A DNA stretch of 64,000 nucleotides, taken from contig JAJTWR010000281.1 of assembly GCA_021613335.1 (NCBI GenBank), forward strand, positions 400,001-464,000, given 5' to 3'. The position numbers and the translations under genes were made by a program. This document shows, in pieces, positions 10,072-20,705 of the stretch. This stretch comes from Whitmania pigra (Eukaryota > Annelida > Clitellata > Hirudinida > Haemopidae). The notes under the pieces are model-generated. The model worked only from the letters and a program-made list of their open reading frames with translations. It was not told the origin of the DNA and ran no database searches. Positions within the stretch are counted from its first letter, which is position 1, and each line of letters opens with the position of its first letter.

Positions 10072-12024
10072 TAGTTATATTTTGCGTGTATTACATTTAG
10101 TAACATACTAACCGTTATTAGTTAGTGTTAAGTATTAGTTAAGTATGCACTAATTATCATGAGTTAGTCTTTTACAGGTGATAATGATTTAAAAGATTTT
10201 ATACATCATCACCAACTTATCATCAGGCGTGAAGTCAAACTATTATGCATAATTTAATTTCAATTAGTTAACGATACTATTTTATTGTTTTTATTTTGAA
10301 GTTCTTGATGAGAGAATTGAACGGAGAGTTGATTCCATGTTGGAATTGGGTTTGTTGAACGAGTTGCTGAAGTTCCACAAGGATTACAATTACTCAATGA
10401 TTTCAAGTAACCAGTACGAATTAATTTTGATAACGATAATGTCCAATTACTCAATGATTTCAAGTAACCAGTATGAATTAATTTTGATAACGATAATGTC
10501 CAATTACTCAATGATTTCAAGTAACCAGTACGAATTAATTTTGATAACGATAATGTCCAATTACTCAATGATTTCAAGTAACCAGTACGAATTAATTTTG
10601 ATAACGATAATGTCCAATTACTCAATGATTTCAAGTAACCAGTATGCATTAATTCTAATAATTACAATGTCGTTTATGCATTTTATATCTACTCTTTAAA
10701 TGGATAGAATGTAGAAATGGAACATCCATTGCAGAATTTATTTTTTTTCAAATTTTTAGTAATGGAAATCAGTAAAAATTGTTCAATGCAGCAACTACAA
10801 AGTTGTTATTAAATTGAACGAATACTTAAAGTTATTGACGAGTGAATATCCGAATATCGTAGAATTGGTTTTTTTAATTTCCATCATCGAGGGAACGCCA
10901 TTATGAGCACGGAATATTCCAAACCATCGGATTCAAAGAATTCCATGAGTATCTCATCATGAGCGAGGAGGAGAGACAGACCGATGAAGGAAAGCGGCTC
11001 TTCGAGAATGGTTTTGATTTGCTTCTGTTCACAGAATTTTAAAGCATTTTTGTGGAATTCAGTGCATTGAAGACATTTTTTGTAAGAAACACTTTTTTTT
11101 TTTACCAGGTGTTGCCAATATGAAGCTTGCAACTCGCCAGTATTCCAAGAGGCAGATTAAGTGGATTAAAAACAGATTTCTGAGAAGTGGGTCTGGCAAA
11201 TTACATTTGACAAACTAAAAGTGTATCTTATTTAAAAAAAAAGATGGTTTATTTTTTTTAATAATTTAAGAGAAATTTATGCAAATTGATTTCATTCACT
11301 TCAAAGAGAGAGGAAACGCTGCACTACCTCCTGTTTATGCTTTTGATTCTTCGGAAGTTGAAAAATGGGATGACAACGTTAAGTTTCCCGCCTTTGAAAT
11401 CGTTGAAAGCTTTCTCAAGGTTCATTTCATCCTTTTGGAACGAAATTTATTAAAATTTTCTTTCAAGACTTCTTTTTTTGTGGTTTTAATAACTTTGAAG
11501 AACCTTTTTCTTACTCTACTTTGTCTGCATTTAAAATTTTATAATTATTTAAATTGTTAATAATTGCACGACATTTTAGGGGGCCGAAATCAAACAGGAT
11601 CCCCTGCCTGTCAGCGAGTACGACAACCCGTCGGTCTACAACTACTGCCCCGATTGCGACAAGACGTTTGTCAAACTCGACACTTGGACTCGTAAGTAAA
11701 TTATTATGCTGGTAACACTTGATTGTGACGTACTTGCATGTCATTGATCATCAAAACTGGAAAATAAAACATTTTTGAGGTTAAAGCACATTTTGCAGAA
11801 ATAAAGCTCAATAATTTCTAAGTTTTATGGCCACCATGAATAGCTTTTTTTTTATTTACATCAATGCCTTTAGTATTTTTAATGTAATTTAGTTTTTAAT
11901 TTTTAATTCAAATATTTAATTAGAGCACATGAGAAGCAGGATTCACAAGAACAAAGTGCTGAAAAACAAGAAACTGAAAGCTCAAAACAACATTCCTTCA
12001 CAATTGCTCGAAGCTCAGAATTGA
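7074..12024 (+). CDS. TRIT1: tRNA dimethylallyltransferase, TRIT1/MiaA family (eleven exons)
   Basis: Exons: 7074-7226, 7730-7870, 8054-8164, 9574-9689, 9880-10019, 10302 to about 10413, 10892-11010, 11109-11186, 11307-11419, 11580-11691, 11924-12024. With the first usable donor of exon 6 the protein is 431 residues (human 467). The enzyme transfers an isopentenyl group from DMAPP to A37 of certain cytosolic and mitochondrial tRNAs. Visible family marks are the P-loop GATGAGKS (residues 23-30), [75 protein letters not shown] and [17 protein letters not shown]. Near the C-terminus is a matrin/C2H2 zinc finger, CPDC-x12-H-x5-H, as in other animal members. All splice sites are clean GT-AG except the end of exon 6, which lies inside a 57-bp minisatellite. 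Only a phase-2 donor joins to exon 7, and each repeat unit supplies candidates. Intron 3 (8165-9573) carries a SINE. Confidence 0.93.
8221..8470. repeat. Possible interspersed-repeat fragment in TRIT1 intron 3
   Basis: The segment begins with a small palindromic motif, CCGGCTTTGCCCGG, of a kind often found at the edge of interspersed repeats in invertebrates. It continues with more balanced base composition than the flanking intron. No reading frame is convincing and no terminal repeat or target duplication could be fixed, so both identity and limits are guesses. Confidence 0.3.
8740..9075. repeat. Degenerate tandem repeat of TTCCATT/TCTAATTCCATT words
   Basis: The words AATTTCCATT, TTCTAATTCCATT and CAAATAATTTC recur many times with an irregular spacing of roughly 40-60 bases across the middle of TRIT1 intron 3. 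Copies have diverged, so this is an old minisatellite-like array. No coding potential is seen. Confidence 0.55.
9220..9387 (-). mobile_element. tRNA-derived SINE in TRIT1 intron 3
   Basis: Read on the minus strand, it starts near 9386 with GGGCGTGCAGG. It then has an A-box-like TTAGCCGAATGGGTTACG and a B-box GTGTTCGAAACCC about 50 bases later, as in tRNA-derived RNA polymerase III promoters. It closes with a GAGCGCTATATAAATGAAG tail followed by AT-rich sequence and TAA/ATT runs. A second copy with the same order is at 21655-21797 (minus). Many shared positions differ between the copies, so both are old. It is a SINE and not a tRNA gene: the body cannot fold into a full cloverleaf and has the extra 3' tail. 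Confidence 0.75.
10031..10071. repeat. (CAT)n microsatellite in TRIT1 intron 5
   Basis: About thirteen CAT/TCA units lie 12 bases downstream of the exon 5 donor. Confidence 0.9.
10388..10672 (+). repeat. 57-bp minisatellite, five copies, spanning the TRIT1 exon 6 donor
   Basis: Units begin at 10388, 10445, 10502, 10559 and 10616, so the period is exactly 57. Units 1-4 are nearly identical, and unit 5 diverges after its first 30 bases. The first unit starts inside the coding part of exon 6 (after FHKDY). Fifty-seven is 19 codons, and all units stay open in the TRIT1 frame, encoding [19 protein letters not shown]. Each unit contains the same candidate 5' splice sites, at 10414, 10471, 10528, 10585 and 10642, so splicing from a later unit adds 19, 38, 57 or 76 residues without a frameshift. 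Confidence 0.92.
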
Positions 12025-12025
12025 A

Positions 12026-12043
12026 AATAAAATTTCTAATAAA
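12026..12043 (+). terminator. Polyadenylation signals of TRIT1
   Basis: Two AATAAA hexamers, at 12026-12031 and 12038-12043, lie 2 and 14 bases after the TRIT1 stop codon and are followed by a T-rich stretch. This implies a very short 3' UTR. Confidence 0.75.
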
Positions 12044-12059
12044 TGTTTTTCTCGATTTT

Positions 12060-12500
12060 ATCGATACTCAACTGCAAAAGTCGAAAATCCCGCGCCATGG
12101 CAGCGGAATCTCCTCCGGTTGTCTCGTCAGTCGATCTCCTTATCTTGTTCCGCTGAGATGGGCTCTGATTGTAAAAATAAGCTCCTCGCTAAGAGGAGAA
12201 GCAAAATACCACAATTCTCCTTAATGGGGCGTCGTTTGGCAGCCGTGCGCGGGAGTTTTTCTTTGAAAGGATCGCTGTTTAGGCTGAGGAGGCAATCGGG
12301 ATCAACCGATAGAGGCCTTAATGGGGCAACATACGCCCGAGCTGTGGGCCCCCGTTAGACGCAAATTAATTAAATTTATTTTGGCGCCGGCGACGCTTAA
12401 AAAAAGTTTAAGAGCGACGCCATGTTGGAGCCAAACCCGGAAAGATGGATCCGGTAGGTAGAAGTCCTTCTTCGTGGAGATTGATCCTGTCGATTGGATG
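12060..12500. other. GC-rich, CpG-containing segment after TRIT1; possible promoter or first exon
   Basis: Composition changes sharply from the AT-rich surroundings to CpG-containing sequence such as GGCGCCGGCGACG near 12382. An ATG at 12422 opens a short frame (MLEPNPERWIR) ending at a good donor, CCG|GTAGGT, with the intron starting at 12454. Another short frame starts at 12096 (MAAESPPVVSS). Neither matches a family I know, and no partner exon was found. It could be the 5' end of a gene whose other exons are too short or divergent to see, or a regulatory region. Confidence 0.35.
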
Positions 12501-12545
12501 AAATGAATGAATGAACGAATGAATGGACGAATAAATGAATGAATG
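12501..12545. repeat. (GAAT)n tetranucleotide repeat
   Basis: About eleven imperfect GAAT/GAAC/GGAC units in a row. Confidence 0.85.
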
Positions 12546-14917
12546 TCCTGTTAAGGTCCACTGGACACAATGTCGCAATAATTTCGACTTTAATGCCCAA
12601 ACTGGTGCGGCTATTAATTCTGAAATTGTATTGGAGCCACCATTCTTTCAGACGACGGTTATAAAGTGGAACGAGTTTAAAATGGCCAGTGTCGCATTTA
12701 ATCGTCCAACGAATAAATTACTCCATTCATCTTTCTCCGAAGCTCCTCCGGTGTTTCGTCTTACTCGTCTGACAACTTTCGCTCATTGGCGGGACTTGTT
12801 CATCCCACGACACCCATCGATCTTGATGTTTCAAGTGTCTGGGATAAAATGAAATAACTTTCTTTCTGACTCCAATTTCGAGCATAAAAAAAAACAGTCT
12901 TCGGAGGCGAGTGTTTCGTTTGATCAAAACCGATAGTGTACATTCTGATGCTCCAGCGAAGAGAGAAACTCTTTGCCGGTCTCAGAGGGGATGTTGAAAG
13001 GAGAATTCAGTGACAGTCTCTGCTGATAATGATTGACATTTTGACTGACTCCTTTTCCTCTTTAATTATTGATGAGACAACAATCGACCATTTTTCTTCT
13101 CCCGCAAATCAACTGCTAACATCAACGACTTTTTAATCTTTAAACTTTATTTTTCAGACTTTATGGAGTGACTTAATTCTTTGAAATGACGTGAAAATCG
13201 CGTGAAACTGAGACTGGAAAATGTAGACACGTATGGACAGACTTTCAGAATATTGGCGGCAATGGTAAATTGGTTCCAGGAGAGGTAATTGGACCAGACT
13301 TGGGTCAAAAGGGACAGAGGGAATTCTCATTCGAGTGAGATGGATTGATGGATGGTGAAACAAATGAAAAATGCTATTCGACAATTCGACTCATTTTTCA
13401 AAAGAATATTAATCTGTAGTTACCATAATCATAACTACTATATTTACGCATTGCATGATTAAGCGCTATAATCATTATTATTCATGTAGTACAATAATAA
13501 TAATGTTATAATCAAAAATACTTTCACAGCTTAACAAACAGCGAGATCCCACAATGATGACGGTGATGACATGATGACGTACAATATGATAACAAAATTA
13601 ATCATGATTTAGAATTAAAAAACAAATCTTTTGCATGTCATAACAAAAATAATAATAAAATATTATTACAACATTATTAGTATTGCGATGATATAAATAA
13701 AAACAATAATAATAACAACAACAACAACAGCACTAGCCATAAACATTTCTCTGCGCTTACTGTAGCCTCAAAACATAAAGAACAATCGAAGCTATGGCTA
13801 TATTAGTACAACTATTACGACACTCCCACTGGACGAGACGAGAGCAACAAAAGCATTTTGGCAGGCGATTATTTCCTAACGATGCACAGCTGATCGACAC
13901 CCTCTGAAGAGAAATGGCACTCCAGGCAACGGGGCATAGTTACCATGGCCTAGGTTGCTAGGGAGATCGTGATGGAATTGAGGGATGGAAAAGGATGGAG
14001 GACTGAGGAAGGAGGGGGTTCGGAGATTGGTGCTGAGGTTGATTGGTTCTCTCCTGTCAGCCATCCTTCTTCTGCAAGGGGCTGACACATAATTTCAAAA
14101 TTTGACCGATATTACCAACGAGGTGTGTCTCGGCGGTGTGTCCTTTTGTTGCTGTGTTGATGTCGTTGTTGTGATGATGATGATGAGGATGATGGTAAGG
14201 AGGATGATGAGGATGATGATGAAGACGACAAATAAAAACAAAGTTGGTTAAGAAAAATAATAACTCCGATGGAAACAATGACAAAAACAACAACAGAAAT
14301 AACAATCCACAGCAACAACAACCAAAAGACTTTTCTCATCGAATGTTTCCTCGCTTGGAAATTATTTTATTTTGTTGTTGATGATGATGATGATGATGCA
14401 TTTGTAATTATAACTAACCATGCAATGTATAAATAAATAGATATTATTCTTCATTTTTATTGAATACTATGAAATTATTTATTATTATTTTTGTTTATAT
14501 TTTATTTATGATTATGAAAATATGAGGATTTTCTTAAATTTATATCTCAACTCCTACTTGAGATGATTGCAAGGTTTTCTTTCTCTAATCGCTTCATCAG
14601 CAAGTTGATTTTATGCATTCATCTGCCCCTCCCGGATGGAATATAATTTTTTTTTTTTTTCAAAATTTTGTAAACAATTTTCTTTTTAATGTGAAGCGAG
14701 ACAAATTGCACGGGGAAGTAATGGCGACAGTTATTCTGTGAAATTAATAAGATAAAGTTGAGAATATTCAACTTGACGTTATTTATGCTTTAATAATTGA
14801 ATTAAATCTGATTTGAAATTATAACACATGACTGAGGATTTGTTACAAAAGAATTAATTTGTGAAGTTATTAATCCGACTTCTGAAACAAAACAAAAATC
14901 AATTTTAATTAATTAAA
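12546..14917. other. Intergenic DNA without a recognisable gene
   Basis: Mixed-composition sequence. I found no reading frame with family motifs. It contains short simple repeats: (ATAATA) near 13490-13520, an ACA run near 13705-13730, GAT/GGA-rich sequence at 14165-14230, and (GAT)n at 14380-14398. A repeat-poor stretch at 13750-14100 has more balanced composition. Confidence 0.55.
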
Positions 14918-14982
14918 ATAATGATAATGATAATAATAATAGTAATACATTTATATGGCGCTTAAAGCGTAGCGTCAGAGGT
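14918..14982 (-). repeat. SINE-tail-like repeat with (ATT)n end
   Basis: On the minus strand this is CTCTGACGCTACGC, then GCGCCATATAAATG, then ATTACTATTATTATTATC. It shares the GACGCTACGC plus GCGC-TATAAAT layout with the copies at 1510-1572 and 24475-24530. It lies about 75 bases from the large (AAT)n array that begins near 15056. Confidence 0.5.
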
Positions 14983-15055
14983 TCCATGGTTCTTGGATTA
15001 ATTTGATGACTTGAAAATAAAAAAAATAAAAGTAAAATTACGCAATTTCATCAAT

Positions 15056-15432
<377 letters not shown>

Positions 15433-15551
15433 GACGGCTGGAATAATAACGCATCAAATGTTAAATCGAATCTTCGTCTCGTGATGCATGAGTCTCACTT
15501 GATTGGAACTAACTTCACCGTTGAGGGAAATTGAAAGATTGAAAAGAACAT

Positions 15552-15870
15552 TCCACATCGTCATCATCATCGTCATCATCATTGTCATCGTCATCGTTGT
15601 CATCATCGTCATCGTCATCGTCGTCATCAACAACATCAACATCATCAAAAGAAGGATATTTTGATACGGGAGATGAGCATTATGATCGCGATGATATTAG
15701 AAACAGTGGCGTTGACAACGACGATGGTGATGATGACAATGACGACGATGATGATGATGATGTAGTCGATGACAACGACGAAGATGATGACAACGACAAT
15801 GACGATGATGATGATGATGTAGTCGATGACAACGACGAAGATGATGACAACGACAATGACGATGATGATT
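15552..15870. repeat. CAT/CGT array facing a GAT/GAC array, with a 57-bp duplication
   Basis: A (TCATCATCGTC)-type array at about 15555-15650 is followed, after about 70 bases of ordinary sequence, by a (GATGATGAC)-type array at 15720-15870. The two are complementary in opposite directions and could pair. The second half contains a 57-bp tandem duplication; the motif GTAGTCGATG starts at 15762 and again at 15819. A 129-codon frame crosses the region, but its Ser-rich and Asp-rich halves merely mirror the repeats. Confidence 0.85.
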
Positions 15871-16289
15871 GTCTGGGAAATGGTAACGTTGTCGACATTC
15901 TAAAGGTTTCTTCTAGGATTTCCAACGAAGTTGTGAAGGTTTTCCTTCTGAAAGAAATAAAATATAAATAAGATATATATAAAATAAAAAAAGATATAAA
16001 TAATAAAAAAAAAACTGAACAAAACCTAAAACCCAAAACCCGAAGTAGAGTGTAAATCTTCAATAATTCATGGATGTGAAGCATCAATGGAGGGAGGAAT
16101 TCTCGTCTCGATTGAGCGACCATGCGTGACGAAAGTATTTCATCCCTGTCTGGAAAAAATAAACAAACCCGCTTGACGCTCGTTGTTTTCACTTTGGCGC
16201 CACTTCAATGGATTTGATTTGCGGCGGATAACTTCATGTCTCTCCTGTATCACTCTCGCTGCTTTAACTTCGCCACCATCCTCATCCTC

Positions 16290-16703
<414 letters not shown>

Positions 16704-17086
16704 ACCACCGCCACCACGAGCATGGTGTACGATGTTTTATGGGCGTGATAGGTGTCAACCAATTTATAGGAGTATGAGGTGGGTTGGTCATCCATGTCCA
16801 GCTACTCCTCAACGTAATTTAATAATTTAAATTATTTTTATTATTATTACCTCCCTTTACGTTCTTATTGGATTAATTCTTAATTTAAAGAATAATTGAA
16901 GAGTTTTTCAAACAGTAATATCCTGATAATGAGGGAATTTATGTGTAAAAAAATTAATAAGGTAATTTATGTTTTCCAATGGATGTAATAAGTAAATTCT
17001 ATTTTTAAATTATAAGATAATTTATGTATTCATACTAATAAAATATTTTATATTTACAATTAATAAATAACAATTTGTATTCATAT
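16704..17086. other. AT-rich intergenic spacer
   Basis: No coding or structural signal is seen. It ends in the 4-bp sequence ATAT (17083-17086), which is repeated on the far side of the LTR element. Confidence 0.5.
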
Positions 17087-17394
17087 TGTTGTAAACTTAG
17101 ATTTTTGGAAATTAATTAAGTTTATATTGCTAATATAATTAAATTTATACTTAATTATATTTGGCATCTTTTCCGGGCACGTGGGATCTATTTTTGCTAC
17201 AGAAAAGCATTCTCGATAATCACCTGACAAACAACGAGAATCAAGACAACTTAGAAGCCCAAATAACCATTTGCATCCTTAAGTACCTCAATTCCTTAAA
17301 CGCTTAACTTCTATTATTCAGTTCCGTTAACTGAATACCTGCTCTAATAAACTTATTAGTTAACTTACTATTTGCGGACCCCCGGGTTATTTCA
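17087..17394 (+). repeat. 5' LTR of the small LTR element
   Basis: 308 bp, TG...CA ends. It holds an AT-rich promoter-like stretch near 17125-17165, an E-box CACGTG near 17178, and AATAAA at 17346-17351 that could serve as the polyadenylation signal. Confidence 0.95.
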
Positions 17395-17395
17395 T

Positions 17396-17413
17396 TGGTG
17401 TCAGGAGTGGGAT
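17396..17413 (+). other. Primer-binding site of the LTR element
   Basis: TGGTGTCAGGAGTGGGAT starts one base after the LTR. It is complementary to a tRNA 3' end ending in CCA. The TGGTGTCAGNAGTGGGA form is the kind associated with leucine tRNA primers; the amino acid identity is from memory. Confidence 0.8.
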
Positions 17414-17428
17414 CCCGAAAAGTAAGTC

Positions 17429-18598
17429 ATGAGCAAGGTCTTAGAAGATTTAACTTTTGCTGGAATGAGACGTGAGCTTAAGTTGAGGCAAATGGATTCG
17501 AAAGGCTCCAGGGAAGAATTGCAGGATCGCCTGCTGTCGTGGATAGTAGACCAGGGTGAGGATCCAGAAGCTTATATGTTTGTTGATTCGGGTCTGAAAT
17601 GGGTGATGGGAAATATAAATAAAATGATGCAAAGCTTTGAAGAAAAGATGGAAAAAGTAACTGAGGTTTTCTCCAACAAGGCCTCTACTAGCTACCAACC
17701 GGAGGAGACTCCATCAAGCACCATAAACATCATGCCAGCTGGGGCCTCAGCAGTGTACCCGATTGCCACACTGGTTTCGGTTGAGAAGGAGACCGAGGAA
17801 ATTGTAGATGGAAGAACTTTGGAAAGCGAAGTGTTTCTTCCATGGAGTGAGGAATCGGGAATGGAGCTGAGGGAAGAGCTGGGTGAGGAGAACGGTGCTG
17901 AGGAGACCTTTGCTGAGGTGAGTGAGGCCAGTTTGGTAGTTGACGGGGACAGTCCAATAGTGGAGCTCTCAATAAATGTTGAGAATAAGGACAAAGGTGA
18001 GCTGAGGGAAAGTTTCGCAAACTCCAGAGAAGTCGCGCCAGTGCCCGATGAGCCAATTCCGTGCACGATTGCCTCGTTGGTATCGGTTGTGGAGAGAACC
18101 GAAGAAATAATTGAAGGGGGGACTTTGGGAGAGACCAGAGTGGAGCCTCCTCGAGTTGAGGAATCAGTGGAGGAACTGGGGTTGGGAGTTTCCGAATTCG
18201 ATTCAGCTGTGGATGTTGTGAAGGTTGGAGCTGCGGATGTCATTGTAACTAAGGGTGGCGGTGAGGTACTCGGCGGTCGTGAGTACGTGGTTGATAAGAT
18301 GGGATCAATGTCTGAGGAGTTCATTTGTGGAGTTCTCAGTCAGGGCGGGCTTTCTGGCCTTCGGAAGTCGTCGGAGATTCGAGGCGAGCATTTAGTGCTG
18401 TTGGTTGTTTTACTGATCTTTTTCAGCAAGCGTTTTAGTAGAGATACGAGAAGAGGAAGGGCTTGCATTGAAACAATGGTGATGCATGGGCACCATGTTA
18501 GAGATTGTGTCCCGAGAGTAAAAATGAAGGTGGCACACATTCCCCAACTGGCGAAGTACCACGGGGAGCAGCAGTCTGTTCGGGACGAACAGATTTAA
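17429..18598 (+). CDS. SAP-domain gag-like protein of the LTR element
   Basis: 389 residues, single exon, starting 15 bases after the primer-binding site. Residues about 5-40 form a SAP-type helix-turn-helix (LTFAGMRRELKLRQ...GSREELQDRLLSWI), a DNA/RNA-binding fold that opens the gag of some animal gypsy-type elements. Residues 55-83 are a helical, Lys/Glu-rich segment. The middle is long and acidic and holds an internal duplication: residues 112-151 (TLVSVEKETEEIVDG...) resemble 213-252 (SLVSVVERTEEIIEG...). Residues 321-332 (HLVLLVVLLIFF) are strongly hydrophobic and followed by a basic run (SKRFSRDTRRGR). There is no CCHC zinc knuckle, protease or polymerase motif. It could be a gag remnant fused to the last part of a lost pol, or a gag-only protein that packages its own RNA. 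Composition is more GC-balanced than the flanks, as expected for a newcomer. Confidence 0.8.
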   Translation: MSKVLEDLTFAGMRRELKLRQMDSKGSREELQDRLLSWIVDQGEDPEAYMFVDSGLKWVMGNINKMMQSFEEKMEKVTEVFSNKASTSYQPEETPSSTINIMPAGASAVYPIATLVSVEKETEEIVDGRTLESEVFLPWSEESGMELREELGEENGAEETFAEVSEASLVVDGDSPIVELSINVENKDKGELRESFANSREVAPVPDEPIPCTIASLVSVVERTEEIIEGGTLGETRVEPPRVEESVEELGLGVSEFDSAVDVVKVGAADVIVTKGGGEVLGGREYVVDKMGSMSEEFICGVLSQGGLSGLRKSSEIRGEHLVLLVVLLIFFSKRFSRDTRRGRACIETMVMHGHHVRDCVPRVKMKVAHIPQLAKYHGEQQSVRDEQI

Positions 18599-18604
18599 GG
18601 AGGG
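18597..18604 (+). other. Polypurine tract of the LTR element
   Basis: AAGGAGGG, followed by TGTAA and then the 3' LTR. It overlaps the ORF stop codon. Confidence 0.65.
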
Positions 18605-18609
18605 TGTAA

Positions 18610-18917
18610 TGTTGTAAACTTAGATTTTTGGAAATTAATTAAGTTTATATTGCTAATATAATTAAATTTATACTTAATTATATTTGGCATCTTTTCCGGG
18701 CACGTGGGATCTATTTTTGCTACAGAAAAGCATTCTCGATAATCACCTGACAAACAACGAGAATCAAGACAACTTAGAAGCCCAAATAACCATTTGCATC
18801 CTTAAGTACCTCAATTCCTTAAACGCTTAACTTCTATTATTCAGTTCCGTTAACTGAATACCTGCTCTAATAAACTTATTAGTTAACTTACTATTTGCGG
18901 ACCCCCGGGTTATTTCA
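18610..18917 (+). repeat. 3' LTR of the small LTR element
   Basis: 308 bp; identical to the 5' LTR in my reading. It is followed by the target duplication ATAT at 18918-18921. Confidence 0.95.
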
Positions 18918-19737
18918 ATATTATTAAATTAATTATTGCTACTTAATCATCATGTTGTTGTGAAATAATTGTTATTATAAGTAACGAGTAATTCAATAAT
19001 TTGTAATCATTGTTATTTTAATGTAATCTTTTAAAATCAAAGTAATTCACAAAGTAATTCACAAAATAATGACAACGCGGTGCTATTTATTTTTGCCAAT
19101 CACCTGAATTAAACCAGAAAATAGATGCATGGTCCATTCGCTTAATTCACTTATGCATTCAGAACTTTAATTCATTCCCATTCATCTCCATGCAATGGTT
19201 ACAATCATTCACTTAAGCAATGCATGTCTGCAATTCATTGCCCATCCGCATCCCTCTTAAAGAACAATCCGTACATTCACGCGATGCATGCCTCCATTCA
19301 AAGAGACTTGAAATTGCAGGCGATGCTGGGTTTTCCAGGCTGGGTGGGGTTTCTTGCGGGAGATTGAAAAGATGATGATGATGATGATGATGCAGAGGAC
19401 ATGAAATGGGGAGTGATTTTTGGAGAAGCCAAATACATTGTAATTGTTGTTATTATTTTTATTGTTGTAATTGCTAATAATAACTACTGATAGTATTATC
19501 GTTATTATCGTTATTATTATTATTATCATTATTATTATCATTATCGTTAGTATTATCATTATTAAAAGTTATTAATTATATTATTATTATTATTATTTTT
19601 GACCGACTCTTCAACATTTACCAATAAAGTCATTCCAAGACAAATATCTTCCTTTTCAAGAAGAAACATTAACAAGAGAATCTTGGATCTGCATCGATGA
19701 AGCTCTCGTTCCGCCCAGAACAAGTGTTCTCTCTTAA

Positions 19738-19985
19738 GGTGGGTCTGTTGTTTTTATTTAATTATTTATTAGTTAAGTTGTGGGTCTGTTATTTTTATTT
19801 ATTGATTTATTAGTTAAGTTGTGGGTCTGTTATTTTTATTTATTGATTTATTAGCTAAGGTGGGTCTGTTGTTTTTATTAAATTATTTATTCTGTTATTC
19901 TGTGGGTCTGTTATTTTTATTTATTTATTTATTTATTAGTTAAGTTGTGGGTCCGTTATTTTTATTTAATTATTTATTAGTTAAG
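19738..19985. repeat. Degenerate minisatellite with GTGGGTCTGTTRTTTTTATT core
   Basis: Five copies of GTGGGTCTGTT (one GTGGGTCCGTT) about 40-55 bases apart, each followed by TTTTTATT and ATTTATTAGTTAAG-like sequence. Confidence 0.85.
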
Positions 19986-20604
19986 GATATTTTATTTTTA
20001 GAATTTTGAGTTTAAATTGTTTGTATCTGAATTTGAATTTAGGTGAAAGTCATACCATCAAATTGAATTTTTAATGAGTAAAAGATAAAATTTTTTTAAA
20101 ATGATTTCTGTGAATGAAATTGTTTTTTATTAACAAATTAAATGGAATTTAATTTAAATTTCTTTAAATTTTGCATTCTATGTTTTTAACAAAAATACCC
20201 ATAATTATGTACGATGTTCAGAAAGTTTTATAATAATATTTGGCTAGTATTATTAACGTGAATTAAAATTACTAAATTATTCATACAACGTATTATATAA
20301 CGGATAACATACTGCGTAATGGGTAAAATAAAGCAGAGCGATCTTTAAAAGTTATTTTTTATCTCAGTCAAATACTGAATAACTGAACAGTGCTAACGAA
20401 TTACTTAATGAGTTATTAATGGATTACTCAATTATTAATGAATCCCTAATTAATTACTCAATCATGAATGAATCAATAAACCATTAATGAATTATTCTCA
20501 TGCCCGTTCGGCGTTTAGAATGTCATGTGCCATTCTGTAAAGCCTTATTTTGCATGAATTCGCCATCTTGAAGATAGTGATTCTTCAATCGCGAGAAGTT
20601 CTTG

Positions 20605-20705
20605 TCAAGACTATTATCAAAACTCTTAGCAAGACTATTACTAAAACTATTATCAAAACTCCTAACAAGACTATTACTAAAACCATTATCAAGACTCTTG
20701 CTAAG
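20605..20705. repeat. 18-bp minisatellite, CAAGACTATTAYYAAAAC type
   Basis: About five or six imperfect units of roughly 18 bp, alternating AAGACTATTA and AAAACTATTA/CCATTA forms. Confidence 0.75.

Larger units (their letters stand above)
17087..18917 (+). mobile_element. Small LTR retrotransposon without pol, apparently very young
   Basis: The element has two direct 308-bp LTRs (17087-17394 and 18610-18917) starting TGTTG and ending TTTCA. Read base by base they are identical. It is flanked by a 4-bp target duplication, ATAT (17083-17086 and 18918-18921). Between the LTRs are a primer-binding site, one open frame of 389 codons and a polypurine tract; no protease, reverse transcriptase, RNase H or integrase is present. 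Identical LTRs mean a recent insertion, and an intact ORF fits that. Without pol it must be copied by enzymes from another element. The internal ORF begins with a SAP domain, seen in the gag of some animal Ty3/gypsy-type elements, so a non-autonomous relative of those is the best guess. Confidence 0.93.

Noticed and set aside
10388..10672. CRISPR-like array (regularly spaced direct repeats)
   Set aside because: The whole 57-bp unit repeats with no variable spacer, and the DNA is clearly a spliced eukaryotic gene. It is a minisatellite.
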